Of a DNA stretch of 64,000 nt, positions 1-12,490 are shown one piece after another (within the stretch, counting starts at the first letter, position 1; each line of letters opens with the position of its first letter). Made by a program: the position numbers and the translations under genes. Where the stretch lies: NCBI GenBank assembly GCA_018806985.1, contig JADANN010000461.1, positions 1,426,001-1,490,000 on the forward strand, written 5' to 3'. The notes under the pieces were generated by a model, which did not search any database, was not told the origin of the DNA, and saw only the letters and a program-made list of their open reading frames with translations. Origin of the DNA: Angiostrongylus vasorum (taxonomy: Eukaryota > Nematoda > Chromadorea > Rhabditida > Metastrongylidae).

Positions 1-29
1 TCTTTACCGGTAAGTCATAATAGTGGGAC

Positions 30-120
30 ACAAGTAGCGCAATGGTGCTGTTGCCGCTCTATGCCCACAAATTCCCGGTTCGATTCCATATCAGAGCAGT
101 CAGGTTCTATATTCCTCCAC
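30..120 (+). repeat. tRNA-like fragment of an unassigned SINE
   Basis: AAGTAGCGCAATGGTGCTGT and CCCGGTTCGATTCC match A- and B-box patterns. A real tRNA is excluded because no acceptor stem can be drawn. The remaining bases up to 430 show nothing recognisable. Confidence 0.45.
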
Positions 121-429
121 GAGTGGTTCACTCTTGTCTTTGTACAGTTTGTTGCATGGAGAATGTGACCGGCTAATATTAAGCGATATTCATAAAGAAG
201 GGTAAGTGCTCAAGTGGCAGTCAAACCTAGATTCAAATCAATGGCCATCGTAGAATATGGATTCGACAAGACAAAATGGCTGTGATTCGTGCTGTGATTC
301 GTACAATATGTGGTGTCAGATCGTATAGAAAAATTCACCAACGCTTTCTGATGTGACTTTTCGACCCGTCTTGGACAATTCCAGTTAATGATCGGAATGT
401 AGAACTACGAAATTACAGTAACGAAACAC

Positions 430-690
430 AAGATGAAACTTTCAGTGTTGATCAATCACTTGAAAATACTCCATGAATTCGATTCCATTCCTGTAATGGT
501 AGAAGCGATTGAATGCATATCTGGCCTATTCAGTGACTTGTCGATCCTACCGATGTATCAGTGCAGTGTTCTTATGCTCTCAAATAAGTCTAGTTCCGAT
601 CCCGGACAGACGGAAGGCTTGCTTAGCCTGGGGCGTGTGATCGAACCAATGGGCCCTGTATATGCAATGGGTCGAATTACTGCGCAACAC
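430..690 (-). repeat. Family A tRNA-derived SINE, degenerate copy
   Basis: The tail (GTTGATCAATC, GCGATTGAATGCATATCTGG) and body (GGATGG-like, CCGATGTATC) of family A are recognisable but diverged. Confidence 0.7.
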
Positions 691-836
691 ATGCCGTCAT
701 AACAGCAAATCCATAACTTGTAGATCCAACTAATTCTAAGCAATTGCTACAGTCTGAAATGGTGGTACTGTGGAATGCGGGAGCGCTTTTCTTCTAAGTT
801 TTACGGTATTGTGATTTTCACACTTATTGTGGCGAG

Positions 837-1215
837 TCCTCCCAACGGTTTACCGCCTTATCGTGTCTGGGAGGTGTTCCTGGGTGTCGAACTGCGATGT
901 ATAGGGGAGATTCGTTCCCATGCAGGGTCTCCCAAGCTGAGAAGGAGTCCGGCGTTTCCATAAAGAAGGCTAGCTAAGAATAAACCAATACCAGGATCCA
1001 CCACCGTCCTAGTATCAAAGTCGCATGGTGGCAAATCTCCCTCTGATCCACAAGGGCGGCGACTGCCGGAGGTGGTGACGACCTGGGGCAGACTGGCCAG
1101 GTTGACCTCGGGATTCCAGTGAACCACAATAGCTTAACCAGCAAATCTCCGAAAAATGGAGATTGTGCCGGGGCCCGCACAACCAGTGAAGACGGGCCAT
1201 TCAAGCATCAAGTAT
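837..1215 (+). repeat. Family D ~380-bp repeat
   Basis: It starts TCCTCCCAACGGTTTACCGC and ends GACGGGCCATTCAAGCATCA, with the shared middle CAATACCAGGATCCACCACC. Reading frames on its reverse strand recur in other copies because the DNA is repeated; that does not show they are expressed. Confidence 0.92.
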
Positions 1216-1814
1216 CAAGTTTTACGGTAAAGTAGGGAAATTTGACGTAACACTCACTTTTCCTTTGATTATTTCAACGCAGGTTACATAGTGGCTTTTT
1301 CGATTGAGTACTTGTCGATCACGCTTGCAAATAAACATCGTTATCTGATGGTTTTTTAGTAGCGCTCGCTAGCAGCATAGAATATTTCCGAATGGTTCAA
1401 GAGAACGAACAAGAAAGGTTCTGCACCGAATTCCACTGTGTACAGAACGACTACAGGGCTTGAAGTTGTCTAAATTCGTTTGCTACTTAACACTTAAGGC
1501 TCAAAGCTGGCTTTTTGGCGAAGTGCTCATGATTTCGAGGAAAAACTACTTGTGAAGTTGATTTGTAGAAGAGACTTTGCTGTATCGTATTGAGAGCAAA
1601 TATGGTCCGTTAAGGGTAAAAAATTTTTTAAAAAAATTTGAAATTTTAAGAATTGAGATGAAGTCGAGGCATGCATAAACTTCATATTCAATTGCTTCCA
1701 TTTTCGAAATACGGGCCTCATAGGAAGAAAACTTGCACAAAATAATTTTTTCGGACACCAGAATACCAGAATTCCAGTGAGGTATTACAAAAAAACAAGT
1801 GTAGTGTATTGATT

Positions 1815-1935
1815 AGACGTGCCTTGCACGACACACACACGGTCCTTGGTTCTATCCACCGCCCAGGGCTCACTGAGCTTACCGTCACTTCGAGCTCGGA
1901 AAATGGGTATCAAAGTTGTCTGGGAGAATACCGTT
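1815..1935 (+). repeat. Family A/C head fragment
   Basis: GTCCTTGGTTCTATCCACC and GCTCGGAAAATGGGTATCAA with GTTGTCTGGGAGAATACC match the head of family C or A. Confidence 0.5.
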
Positions 1936-3647
1936 ACTGATTAATAAGAAAAGACAACAACCTCGTGTGCTTGGCAAGAAAGCAGCGGATTACTCAGTTG
2001 ATTTATTTGTACGCCATCGTAAGTCATTGTACTGGCCAAATATTCCTTCAATCACTTCTCTCATGAAGTCGAACGTATGGCGGATCCCTCAGGGGGAGCT
2101 TAATCCTTTACCTTTGCAGTGCGAAAAAACATTTAATCCTGCAGGTAAATATTTTTTAGATTTTAACGCTTTCTGTTGCTACTAGTAATCTTGTTTTGAC
2201 ATGGAAGACTTTGGTTTAAAGTTGAAAGCGGCCCTTATTTTCGCCAAAGGTGTTAATTCTCTTGCGTGTTTCCTATACTTTCTGTTATATGCAGTGAACA
2301 CCACGACTAGTCATACGGTAGATGCTACTGAAGTTTTAAAAATCTAAAGTGACGCCCATTCGATCGCGGGTGTATTTGATTTCTGGTGCGTCGTTCGTCG
2401 TTACGGTAGAGGGCACAAGATCAAATAGCTGACACTTCCCCACGAAACTAGCGCTCCGTAGCGACATGTGTATGTGTGTGTGTGTATGTGTGTATGTGTA
2501 TGTGTGTATGTGTGTATGTGTATGGGTATGTGTGTATGTGTATGTCTATGTACATGTGCATGTGTGTATGCCTATTTTTGTATTTGTGTGTGTATGCATA
2601 TGTGTGTGCATGCATACATGTGAATGTGGTGTGTTCATGTATATATGTATGTGTATAATGTATGCTCGTGCATGTGTGTGTGTGTGTGTGTGTGTGCGTG
2701 TGTGTTTGTGCGTGTATGTGTATGTGTGTGTGTGTGTGTATGCGTGAGTGCGCGCGTATGTGTGTGCCTGTTTGTGTAGTGTGTGTGTCGCCGTATTAGT
2801 TTAATTTTCTGTTAATCACAGCGGTCTGAGAGAAAATGACGCTATCATCGTTATTGATAGTACCATTACTATCACGACCATTGTTGCACCATCGCCAGTA
2901 ACATATAATAGCGTGGAAAGATGAGGAAAAACGGATGATTTTTTCCATCGTAGTAAGTGTGTGCTTCTTTCCACAGTAAGTAGTTTTCTCACTAGGTGTT
3001 CGATTTTTTTATCACTCTATCATTTTGCTTACTTTGATTCGTCACCTATGGCACTATGTCGTATATCACTATGGCTATACATGACAGCTGTTGGAAAAGA
3101 TGAGAATACTGCTGATGAAAAGCACCACTATAATGGTGTGCCATTAAAAAGCTACCGTAATGCCTGGGCTATCGACCTTCTTCCTTTACCCGGACCATAT
3201 TATGAACTTTGAAGGTAGTTGTTATGAAAAAAAGCTGTTATCTTTCCTCCTCTTTACCTAGGTTTTGTTTTCCTTTCAAGTGGATATGAAATCATTACGG
3301 ACGGAACGGGCGGTGATTGGCTTCTGAGAGATCAATTTGTACCAAGACAAAAACAAAGATGTCTTTGAGAATGGGAAGAAACGTGTTGTTCATCTTAGTT
3401 GTCAGGACTGGATAGAGTTCGAAATGACTCTGATCTTCGCATTGTCACTTTCTTTCTTCTGCGAACTCTTGCTTCCCCTTTTCTATTGGGAAGGAAACCC
3501 AAAATATTGATTTAGTATGATTGTTGACGGGATTCTTAAGTTTTCATGCTGAACTTTTTTCCTTCACAAATTTCTAACCACTTTTCCTTCCTGTTTTTTC
3601 CCAAGTGCATATAAATGTTGAATGTTTTTTTTTCCTAATGTATAGTT
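1936..3647. other. Gene-poor stretch
   Basis: Apart from the GT repeat, no exon, RNA gene or known repeat family is seen. Confidence 0.6.
2466..2795. repeat. GT-rich simple repeat, about 330 bp
   Basis: TGTGTATG-type purine/pyrimidine alternation extends for about 330 bases with interruptions. Cys/Val/Tyr-only reading frames through it are meaningless. Confidence 0.97.
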
Positions 3648-3940
3648 GCAGGTGCGTGTGCCGCAGTGCTCGGAGGCGCCCTGCAACGCAAACGTGGAAT
3701 CGGTCCACGTACCCATGGCCCACCAAGCCTTCCATTCCTCCGGGGTCGGCTAATTTGTACCAGACTTGTCTGGGAAGATAGCAACACTGGCTCGATACAT
3801 CGGTAGGCCACCGCAAGTCACTGTAAAGGCCAGATATGCATTCAATCACCTCCAAACGATACTTGATGAAAGTCGAATGCATGACGCATCCGTCAGGGGA
3901 TTGATCAACGCCGAGAGATCTATCCTTTTTATACTTTTAT
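3648..3940 (+). repeat. Family A tRNA-derived SINE
   Basis: This is a full-length copy. The head GCGTGTGCCGCAGTGCTCGG resembles a Pol III A box and GTGGAATCGGTCC resembles a B box. The body carries GACTTGTCTGGGAAGATAGC and the tail ends GATTGATCAACGCCGAGAG followed by TATCCTTTTTA. Confidence 0.9.
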
Positions 3941-4504
3941 AGTTGTAGAAACGTGACGTTTTCTTTTAAGGAAGCAAATAAACTTCGGCTTGTGGAAGCT
4001 TCGATATTATAAATGAATATGTCATTACTGAATTACACAGGCATCTTTCTCAATGTCCGTATTTTGTCTTAAGACTGCTTCGAATTGGTAGTAAAAAAAA
4101 CACTGAACTCCAAACCATCAATCTATGCTAATCAGTGAATATCCTCTAGGCTTCAATCATTCTGTCGTCTGTCCGTTTGCAAATTTCCGCTTCGTTTCGT
4201 TCTATATTACTGCCTTTATACTGTTCAATACTCAATTTTTCACAACATGAAGTGATCGAATAGGGGGATTTTATTTAACAGGAGAAGTTTGATTCCAGTT
4301 TGATTAGGCTTCACTTACACGTCAGCCACATATCAAATATCAATGGACCAGTTTGCCACGTTGTAGAGAATTTTAGTAACCCAACCTACCTCGTAATAAA
4401 AACAATGAGTATGTTTTTTAATCCGTTTTATGCTTAGAAGAAAAAAATTTATAAAAAGTAGCAAAATGATTCGAAATGTTGCAGAGTGTTCAATAAGCAT
4501 ATCC

Positions 4505-4880
4505 GCACTAATAGGCGAGTAGTGCACTGGTAGCGATGCCGTTCGTCTCGAGTACAGTTTTAGTTCGACCCCGCCCTGGGCCCCCTGAGCCCGTCGAGCC
4601 TTTCATCCGCCTGGGATCGGAAAAATTGATCCCAATCTTGTTTGGGAAAAAATTCGTTCTCTGCAATCCAAGTGGGAACGCTCTTGCACGCCTATCCACG
4701 ATTCTAGGGAGAATCGACTCGATCAGCGTTCGGCGACATTCATAGAGAACATTACAATTCTCAAGTAGTAGCCAAGTAGATATGTGGAGAGTTCGAAGAC
4801 CTTCGTGGATGATGATGGATGCAAGGGAAGGAATTGAAAACAAGAACTGCTGGGATTCGCATATTAGAGGTGAGGACAGG
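4505..4880 (+). repeat. Family C tRNA-headed repeat
   Basis: The head TAGTGCACTGGTAGCGATGC with TTAGTTCGACCCCGCCC resembles Pol III A and B boxes. The body carries GGGAACGCTCTTGCACG, GAATCGACTCGATCAGC and CTTCGTGGATGATGATGG. Long open frames on both strands here are repeat-derived. Confidence 0.85.
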
Positions 4881-4974
4881 TTCCGTAAGAAATTAACCGT
4901 AATTGAGAATGCGCGTACCGTAGTGGTTAGTGTTGCCCTGCGATACAAATATGGTCTTTGGTTCGTCTTCGTAC

Positions 4975-5195
4975 AGATGGCAAACAGGGCCTTTAATGCT
5001 TCCAGTCAGCAAATTGGTTCCAAAATTGTCTAGGAAGATGACTGACTGAAAAGCACTGACTTGGCACATTGGTAGGCCACCGCAAGTTATTGCATTGGCC
5101 ACATGTGCATTCGATCACTTCTGCAAAACCACGAATGGTGTCAGATGCAAATCTTTCCTTAAGGGATTGACCGTCGTGAGCCCTTTTTTTTGAAG
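4975..5195 (+). repeat. Family A SINE, head missing
   Basis: The body (AAATTGGTTCCAAAATTGTC, GGTAGGCCACCGCAAG) and tail (GGGATTGACCGTCG) are present. The tRNA-like head is lost or unrecognisable. It directly follows a family C copy. Confidence 0.75.
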
Positions 5196-7139
5196 CTGTG
5201 GTAATAGTATTGCCACATAGAGCAGTACAACTTTGTTGCAATCTTGACGTACAGAAAATTTTCCTTAAGCAGTGTCTTTCAATGGTGGTGGACTTAGGTG
5301 AAGTGTTGAGTCGCCATGTCCTAATAACTTAGGGGTTGTTTGAAGGGAATTTTTTTATTATCAGTTTTTCTTGGGAAGGGGGGTGCACATGGCTGATTTG
5401 ATGGTTGTGGTGAACTTTAGATTCGATCATCACATCGTCACTAGTTCTTATTTACATCGTTAGAACACATTTGCTCTTTGCTCACATCACACTGGCCTTT
5501 AAAGTCAACATGGAAAAGTCCGCAGTAAAAGTTCCCATAACGAGATGTTGTAAACTTTAAAAATTGGGGACACTTTGCTCAACGACAGAAATCCCACTTC
5601 CAAGAGTCGTTTCACGGTGATCGTTGGAAATTTACGTTAAAGGCTGACTTTACTAGTATATGATCGATACACATGAAGCAGATTGAGGTAATGATAAAGC
5701 CAAGTACAGGACCACCGACTGCATCATAAATCGATACGCATACTTTGCACTGCACTTAGCTGCAGTAATCACTATTAACAACTCGAAACGGAACGTGATG
5801 TTATAAGTAACAATTTTATCCCACACTGTGGTGCTTTTTTGTGTCAAATAACCCAAGTATTACTAGTGATTTAACGATATTACGGTTTTGTGAAATCCGT
5901 CTTTGGTGGTTTTATTGATTTGTTCACACTTTTTAGCGATTTATATCATTCACATCAATACAAATCATAACTTTTCTTTTACTTTCTTTTTCTTCAAGCG
6001 TCTATTTCCTCCATTGTTCGTCGTGGAAGGATGGAATATCACGGACGATACAATAAAATACCATATCTGTTCCCTTTCCACTAGTTTTACCTTTTTCAAT
6101 ATTAATTGTGGAAGTATGGGAGGATTAGCGACACCCCCAACTCAAATAGTGCAAAGTACTTATGATGGTATTTCATAGGAACTGCAATGGAATCGCCATT
6201 ATTCCCCTCAATGTCTTCAATGTATCGTCAGTTTCGTTCTTCACGCGATTTACTATCCCTCAACTGCGTTAAAATCCTAAGTGCCAGAAAAACTCAAACA
6301 CTTCGCGAGCAGTTTTTTTTCTTTTTCGTTTCGGTTTTCCGCAAGGACCTAGTCATCAAGGTCTTGCTGAACGACCGTCATTGTTTGCCTTCGACCATCA
6401 AGATTTTCGCACAACCACAATGTTATCTGTTATGGTATATTTGTTTTCTATTCCAAAATACCGTACATGATACGACACATTCTGCGGATCGCACCACTCA
6501 CTTCACTCGATTCGTTTCCTCGCATCCTTTATGCGCGATGATCTCAAGATTTCTCCGGTACATGTGGGTATGACTGCTGCTTGATGATTCTGGTCCTCGT
6601 CCTTCAATGTTGGTGGAATCCATGTTTCCCTTAAATCCTCTGATTGCCGTTCTAGGCGTTTCCCGTTCGTAACCATGGTACTGACTTGCATTTATGGGTC
6701 GCAGAGAGATCTTTCCAAGGGGAGTGTGGTTCCAATTCTTTGACCTAGTAGTGATAGGAGCATTGCTAGGCCCGAGACGAGTTTTAATCAGTGGATATGT
6801 GCGTTTCACAGAACAGCTTTAGCTACAACTGCTGCTCACGTACCTATTTTAATTTAACCGAGATAATAAAAAGAAAATATCGTCTTCTGCTCTTTGCTTT
6901 GACTTTTTTTCCGTTTCTTTTTTACGTCCTCTTCACTTCTATTTCCATTCTTCATTGTATTCTTACAAAATTTTGGCGGGAAACTCTTAAAATAGCAAAA
7001 CGGTGCGGGATCTCTAGTTGTCTGAACAGCCGTTACAATGAGACATTTTTTTGATTTCGCAGTTGATCCTAAAGTGCTGCTTCACCGTTATTCTCTAATA
7101 AGCCCAATTTCATGTTCATATTATTTTGACGGGAGTGCG
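5196..7139. other. Gene-poor stretch with one open - strand region
   Basis: Both - strand frames around 6,500-6,800 and one + frame at 6,187-6,573 stay open, but none shows a family, splice sites or biased composition. Confidence 0.5.
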
Positions 7140-7445
7140 CGTAGCTAATTTCTTAGAGATCCGCTGCTGTACACACAGGATCATTGTTTCGATCCTGCTC
7201 TTCCGGTTAACCACGCCTTCCATCCTTCCGAAGTAGGTAACTCGTCTGAGATCACCTGAATCGCTGCGATCCACTTGGGAACGCCCTAGTATGACTATTT
7301 AAGGATTCCGTAATGAATTGAGTCAATCAATATTCAAAGAAATTCATGAAGAGGACGAATTCCTCAAGCAACAGCCACTCGCTTATGATACTCGTGAGAC
7401 GGCGAATCGAATTCAAGAAGTGTCAGAATCCGCACAGTAGATGCG
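7140..7445 (+). repeat. Family C repeat, diverged
   Basis: GTTTCGATCCTGCTCTTCC, CACTTGGGAACGCCC, TTCATGAAGAGGACGAATTC and GAATCCGCACAGTAGATGCG keep the family order. Confidence 0.78.
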
Positions 7446-7824
7446 AAGACTGGTCGTGTAGAAAAAAAACTTGCTACTAAGGTGATAGAATGCAATGGCC
7501 TACAGTTATGGTGAATAAACATAGGGTTACGGTAGCTGCTGAACCTACAAGCGTATAGATAAATATTGGTCAGTTTTTTTTCCGAATTTAAGTGCACGAT
7601 AATAATACATTAAGGAGAGAAAAGTGCCTAAGTGGTTTCTGAACAGTTTCCACTCAGAAAGTAAAGCTAAAAGTCAGTTAGAAATTGGACATAACTCTGA
7701 GCGTCTAGCATTACGAAATTCATTCGTCTGTCTATATGATTTCGATATAACACAATTACTAAGATTTTACTCTCAAAAAAGTTTTAGTTCAACAAGGATC
7801 GAAAAGTCCATTATATGAGGTCAT

Positions 7825-7889
7825 AATACCGATAATAATAGTAATAATAGATAGATGGTAGATATAATAGATATAGATAATAGTAGATA
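7825..7889. repeat. AAT/ATAG simple repeat
   Basis: GATAATAATAGTAATAATAG passes into ATAGATAG-like units, next to a truncated family B copy. Confidence 0.85.
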
Positions 7890-8046
7890 GACAACTGGCT
7901 AAGAGAAAGGCGAAACGAAGGACCCGCATGGTGTGATGGTGGACGCGTTAGCCCCCCGTAAAGGGTAATATCGTGTTCAGCACCGCGAACACCTGCCGTC
8001 TGGAGTTTTCCAAATGTCTCAGCATCCTTGTGGTTGTATTTCCCTT
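7890..8046 (+). repeat. Family B tRNA-like element, 5' truncated
   Basis: ACGAAGGACCCGCATGGTGT starts the tRNA-like part and CAAATGTCTCAGCATCC with TGGTTGTATTTCC forms the 3' end. Confidence 0.85.
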
Positions 8047-8097
8047 AGTACGCAGCCATAAAAAAATTGTGGTGGGTAGCAAATAAAAAGTCAATAT

Positions 8098-8110
8098 TGA
8101 AATAATAATA

Positions 8111-8155
<45 letters not shown>
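8098..8155. repeat. AAT trinucleotide repeat
   Basis: About 18 AAT units with one interruption. Confidence 0.97.
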
Positions 8156-8157
<2 letters not shown>

Positions 8158-8344
8158 AGAGTATAAGATAATAAAAAATGTTAACAAATAACAGCATTTA
8201 ATAACATTGTGATAATAATGAAAAACAGTAATAGTGCTTAGGAGTAGAATTAATTCGTTTCTTTTATTCATGTAAGAATACGGGAGTATTGCCAATGAAC
8301 AGATAAGACAAAATATCTTTCGTGTTTTATAGGTAAACGATGAA

Positions 8345-8632
8345 AAGTATAAAGCTCTCGGCGTTGATCAATCCCTAGAGGACGCATCATGCATTGGATT
8401 CCATTTTTAGCATCGCTAGTGGTGATCGAAGGCATACCTGGTCTTTGCAATGACTCACTGTGGCCTATCGATGTATCGAGCCAGTGCTGTTATCCCTCTT
8501 AGCCAAGTCTGGTATCAATTTGCCGACCCCGGAGGGATGGAGGGCTTGGTGGGCCTTGACCGCGGGGATCGATTCCATGTGCATTTCAGGGCGCCCCCCC
8601 CCCACCACTGCACCATACGCGACCAAGTTTTA
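8345..8632 (-). repeat. Family A tRNA-derived SINE
   Basis: This is a reverse-strand copy beginning with the tail (AAAGCTCTCGGCGTTGATCA). The head near 8,580-8,620 is disturbed by a run of nine C bases. Confidence 0.85.
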
Positions 8633-8980
8633 TAGATACTTCAAAGAAATTTGTTCAACTGTGATGGGACTTTCAAAATTACCTAGGTAAATGGTTTGCT
8701 CTTTTCAAAGTGTTTAAAAAATTGAAATGAAAGAAAGCTTTTGTTAAAACTTGTCGATGAGTTCCATCTCGTTGGCAAAAAGTACAGTCTACACTTTCGC
8801 GCAACGATTTGGCCCCCATTGGAAAATACCATCCTGTCACTTTGCGAATAGGGCATTTGATGGTCTTCTTCCTAAATACCACGATTTAATATTTATTCAA
8901 AACTATCCTAGCGTTGCGGCGTTTATTCGCAGACACTGTATAAAGGACGCACATTTTCGGATGCGCTGAAACCGGAAAGA

Positions 8981-9500
8981 CTTGTCATTCGACGCGAACT
9001 TGCGGAATAATGACTGTGCGTGTAATCAGACACGTTCTTCTAATATGTATAAAAAATGTGACGTCATTTCCCAGTACTGGTTGGGTCTTTGTTGATAACA
9101 TTTCCGTACATTACGATTACCATCACCTGAAGAAAGCAGCTCTGTAGTTTGGCGCATCGTTCACTTGTCATTTGACGTCAGCTTAAAGAGTAATCCCAAA
9201 TATAAAATGAGACAAGTCCTCTCTGATATGTAGAAACACTTCTTTGAACAACATTAGATAAGTTTTTTTATGAATCATCGACTAAAGTTAGGTGAGGAGA
9301 ACATTTTGTTGTTTGATTTACCTTTAACTTGTCATTTGTCGCGAACTTGCAAAAATTATGCCAAGCGTGTAATCAGACGAATTCCTAGGTGTTGAAAAAA
9401 TGCCATGGAACAATACTGGTTGAGTTTTTATGGATTAGAGCGTCGTACATCACGATTAGCATCAACTAAAGGAAGCAGTTCTGTAGTTGGGCGTGACGAC
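8981..9500. repeat. Three-unit tandem repeat, units of ~165-185 bp
   Basis: Units begin at 8,981, 9,164 and 9,328 with CTTGTCATT. Units 1 and 3 share GCGAACTTGC, CGTGTAATCAGAC, TACTGGTTG and AGTTCTGTAGTT-like stretches. Unit 2 is more diverged. No coding potential is visible. Confidence 0.8.
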
Positions 9501-9837
9501 CTCTCATTTTCCCTTATGTACTGGCGCTTGAGTTCATCATTCTTATTATCATGATGTTACTATTTTCAAGCTGTTCTACTACTGTCTATTAATTTTTCTA
9601 TCTATTTCTCTCTTGATTAGCAATTTTATGGCGTTTTCTTAAATCTATATTCCAGCAGAAATTTGAGAGAAATTATTCAAATACGCATTGGTGACTAGTC
9701 CTACTGTCCCTCTCTTTCATCAGGCGAACCAGTAACAGTGAGATCTTCTATCCGTCACGATTTGAATTTTTCGCAGAATTAATTTCACACTATCGATTTA
9801 CCTTCGATAGTTTATTTGCTACTGCTAGATTTAACGC

Positions 9838-10222
9838 CCTACCCAACGGTTTACCACCCCATCGTGGGTGGGAGGTGTTCCTGGGTGTCGGGCTGCGATG
9901 TACAACGAGGAATTCGTCCCCTCGGCAGGGCTTCCTATGCTGAGAACGAGCCTAGCCTTTCCATCAGGAAGCCTAGTTAAGAGTAAACCAATACCAGGAT
10001 CCACCACCGGCCTGGTATGAAACTAGTCGCATGGTGGCAAATATCCCTCTGACCCATCCACAAAGGCGGCGGCTGGCTGTGGTGCTGACGACCTGTGGCA
10101 GACTTTGGCCAAGCTGACCTCGGGACTCCAGAGAACCACAATGGCTAGAGCAGCAAAACTCCGAAAAAACAGAAATTATGCTAGAGCCCGTACAACCAGT
10201 GAAGACGGACCATCCAAGTATA
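9838..10222 (+). repeat. Family D ~380-bp repeat
   Basis: TACCCAACGGTTTACCACC to GAAGACGGACCATCCAAG. Confidence 0.92.
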
Positions 10223-10372
10223 CAAGCAAGTATTATTTAACGCTATATGAGTTTAATGTAAAATATTATTCTTCTAGTTTCACTCGCATTGGCTTTTTGT
10301 TTCAATAATTTTGCCATTTTCATCCAAACTGCAGAGGTTTGTCGTCTTGCTATGGTCGAACGGTTTGCTTAG

Positions 10373-10519
10373 GTGGCAGAATGCTCATACCAGGGTCACC
10401 CAAAAACTGCGAAGAAGTTCGGTAGCCCGAAGAAGCGTAAATCTTTCTCACCTGCCGAAAATTCTCACACCATGGAACGTAGTGCTACGATGTTCAACTT
10501 GTCGCAAAAAAAGATATGA
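10373..10519 (+). CDS. Doubtful short exon-like reading frame, basic protein fragment
   Basis: After an acceptor-like CTTAG, 48 codons read VAECSYQGHPKTAKK, then FGSPKKRKSFSPAENSH and a stop at 10,517. It has an NLS-like PKKRK and balanced composition, unlike the AT-rich surroundings. A second frame is also open here. No partner exon, start codon or polyadenylation signal was found, so it may be a relic or chance. Confidence 0.2.
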   Translation: MAECSYQGHPKTAKKFGSPKKRKSFSPAENSHTMERSATMFNLSQKKI

Positions 10520-12227
10520 GAAGAACGAGAACAGTATTCCTGAGATACTTATGGTGAAGTTCCGAAAATACGCTTAACCCGATTTCCACTAGAGACTCGA
10601 GCAAAAAAATCTTGTGTTCAGTTCATAGGGATTTTATATGAAGGCAGACTGTTCAGTTGTGAAGTATTTTTTATTAAAGGCAGTGTTGAGAAAACTACGA
10701 GTATAGCTGGTTTCTTGAGGGGACATGTTAAATGATCAGCCAGTTATTTGACGGTTCCGGGTTCGACTTCTGGGTAAAGGAAAGATGAATAGGAAGAAAA
10801 GGAGAGCATGTCGTTAGAATTTGAAACTGTGTACTTCGGGTCTTCTATTAAACGAATTTTCTATGTTAGCAACAGTCTTCAACAGTCCCAATGAAAAAAT
10901 TTGAGGAGTTTTATTTATTTAAACACTACCAAAGCAAATTCACTTAGGCAGTGGATGTTAAATTACGGTGGAGAAGAAACATCTTTCATTTGAGTTGCGA
11001 AATGATCTGGTTCAACCAGGTCTTGCCTTTCAAAACAGGAGCAAAGAACAATCTTATCAAATTAGGTGGCCCTACCATACTTGGGTAAGATAAGAGCACC
11101 TTTTTAACCTTTGAACTCATATTGAAGGAAGCCTAGAAGAAAGAGCATCTGTAGCGATTGAAGATCTCGCTGTCAAGATATATGATTACTGTTTACTTTA
11201 ACACAGAAAAAATTACGTTATTGCGAATTTCAGCCATTTAGCCTTGTTCATTTCCGTCGATGGAATACTTAATCCGTTCCGTCGAAAATAGCGATGTTGA
11301 GTTCCGGATCATGCTATAAATCCAAGTCGAATTTGCATTTTAATCTCGTTTCGTCGTCGATGTGAGAGTTTTCATCGATACGGTAGCGAGTTACAGCCCT
11401 GTTTCAACTTTGCGGAATAATTAGAATAGCAGAAAACTGAATATTCGAAGCTCGGTCTGGTGATTCGAGAAGCTGTTCCTCACATGTTTCTTCGATTTTC
11501 ATGGCTCTCTTCCGCGATTTCCGCTCCTGTGTTCACATATTCGTTTCCTGACGACGATTTAATGCAGCCCCCAGTGGCGTCCTATTAAGTAGACGTAGCC
11601 CATGCGGAACTGGGAAGAATTGGGAAGTCGTTACACATTTTCTCCGATGTTCATGATTCTCACTTTTCTTTTCCAGTCCTATTCTCATCGGTTCGTTTCC
11701 TGACGTCGATTTTATACTGTTCTTAAGTATAATAGATCGAGCAGCTCAATATTGTTGATGTCACGACTTCTCATTCCTACCACTACCATCGCCATCTACG
11801 TCATCAGTACATAATGGTATTGATGTTAGCCCATATTAGTTCGTCATTCACTCGCTCCTTATGACCAGCTCACTCAGTGCTTCTATAAAAAATAGAAGAA
11901 AAGAATTCATTCTGTCGTTTATAAAATTGGTGACCGATGAAAACTGGTACTATTAGCGGCAGTTCTTCTTTTATGGTAGAGTTTGAAAGCTTAGAATTTG
12001 CCATGATTCATAGGAAACCGTACCGCACCACTACAAAAACCACTGGCCTCAACAAATAGAGTGGAATAGAAAAGGATTCCACGAAGTCATCATTAATTAA
12101 ATTGTAGTTGTTCTAGTAAAAAATTCTGTGCTTTGTGTTCTGAAGTGTTTAATATGTCCTTTATTCGATATCTAAATTCAAGCCTTGCCACCCTAACTTT
12201 ACTAAGTAAATAGGATGATAAATAAGG
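10520..12227. other. Gene-poor stretch
   Basis: No exon or repeat family is recognised. The short phrase TTCGTTTCCTGACG occurs twice (11,543 and 11,692), so part may be an old duplication. Confidence 0.5.
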
Positions 12228-12490
12228 ATAAAGCTCTCGGCGTTGATCAGTCCTTGAGGGATGCGCCATGCATTCGACTTCATTAAGCATCGTCTGGAGG
12301 CGATTGAATGCATATCCGGCCTTTACCATGACTCGCGGTGGCCTATCGAGACAGTGCTGCTATCCTACAAGACAAGTCTGGTATCCATTTGCCAACTACG
12401 GAGGGATGGAAGGCTTGATGGGCCACGGGCGCACGATCGATCCCATGTGTGTGTTGCAAGGGCGCCTCCGACCACTGCGCTATACGCGCC
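12228..12490 (-). repeat. Family A tRNA-derived SINE
   Basis: This reverse copy runs from GGATAAAGCTCTCGG to the head at CCACTGCGCTATACGCGCC. Two family B units follow about 100 bases later. Confidence 0.9.

Noticed and set aside
2466..2747. Cys/Val/Tyr-rich open reading frame
   Set aside because: It is a translation of the GT simple repeat.
4508..4948. 146-codon open frame on the - strand
   Set aside because: It runs across a family C repeat. Equivalent frames in other copies are broken.
6498..6809. 103-codon - strand frame, with a second frame also open
   Set aside because: Two overlapping frames open on the same strand suggest chance. No family, start context or splice sites.
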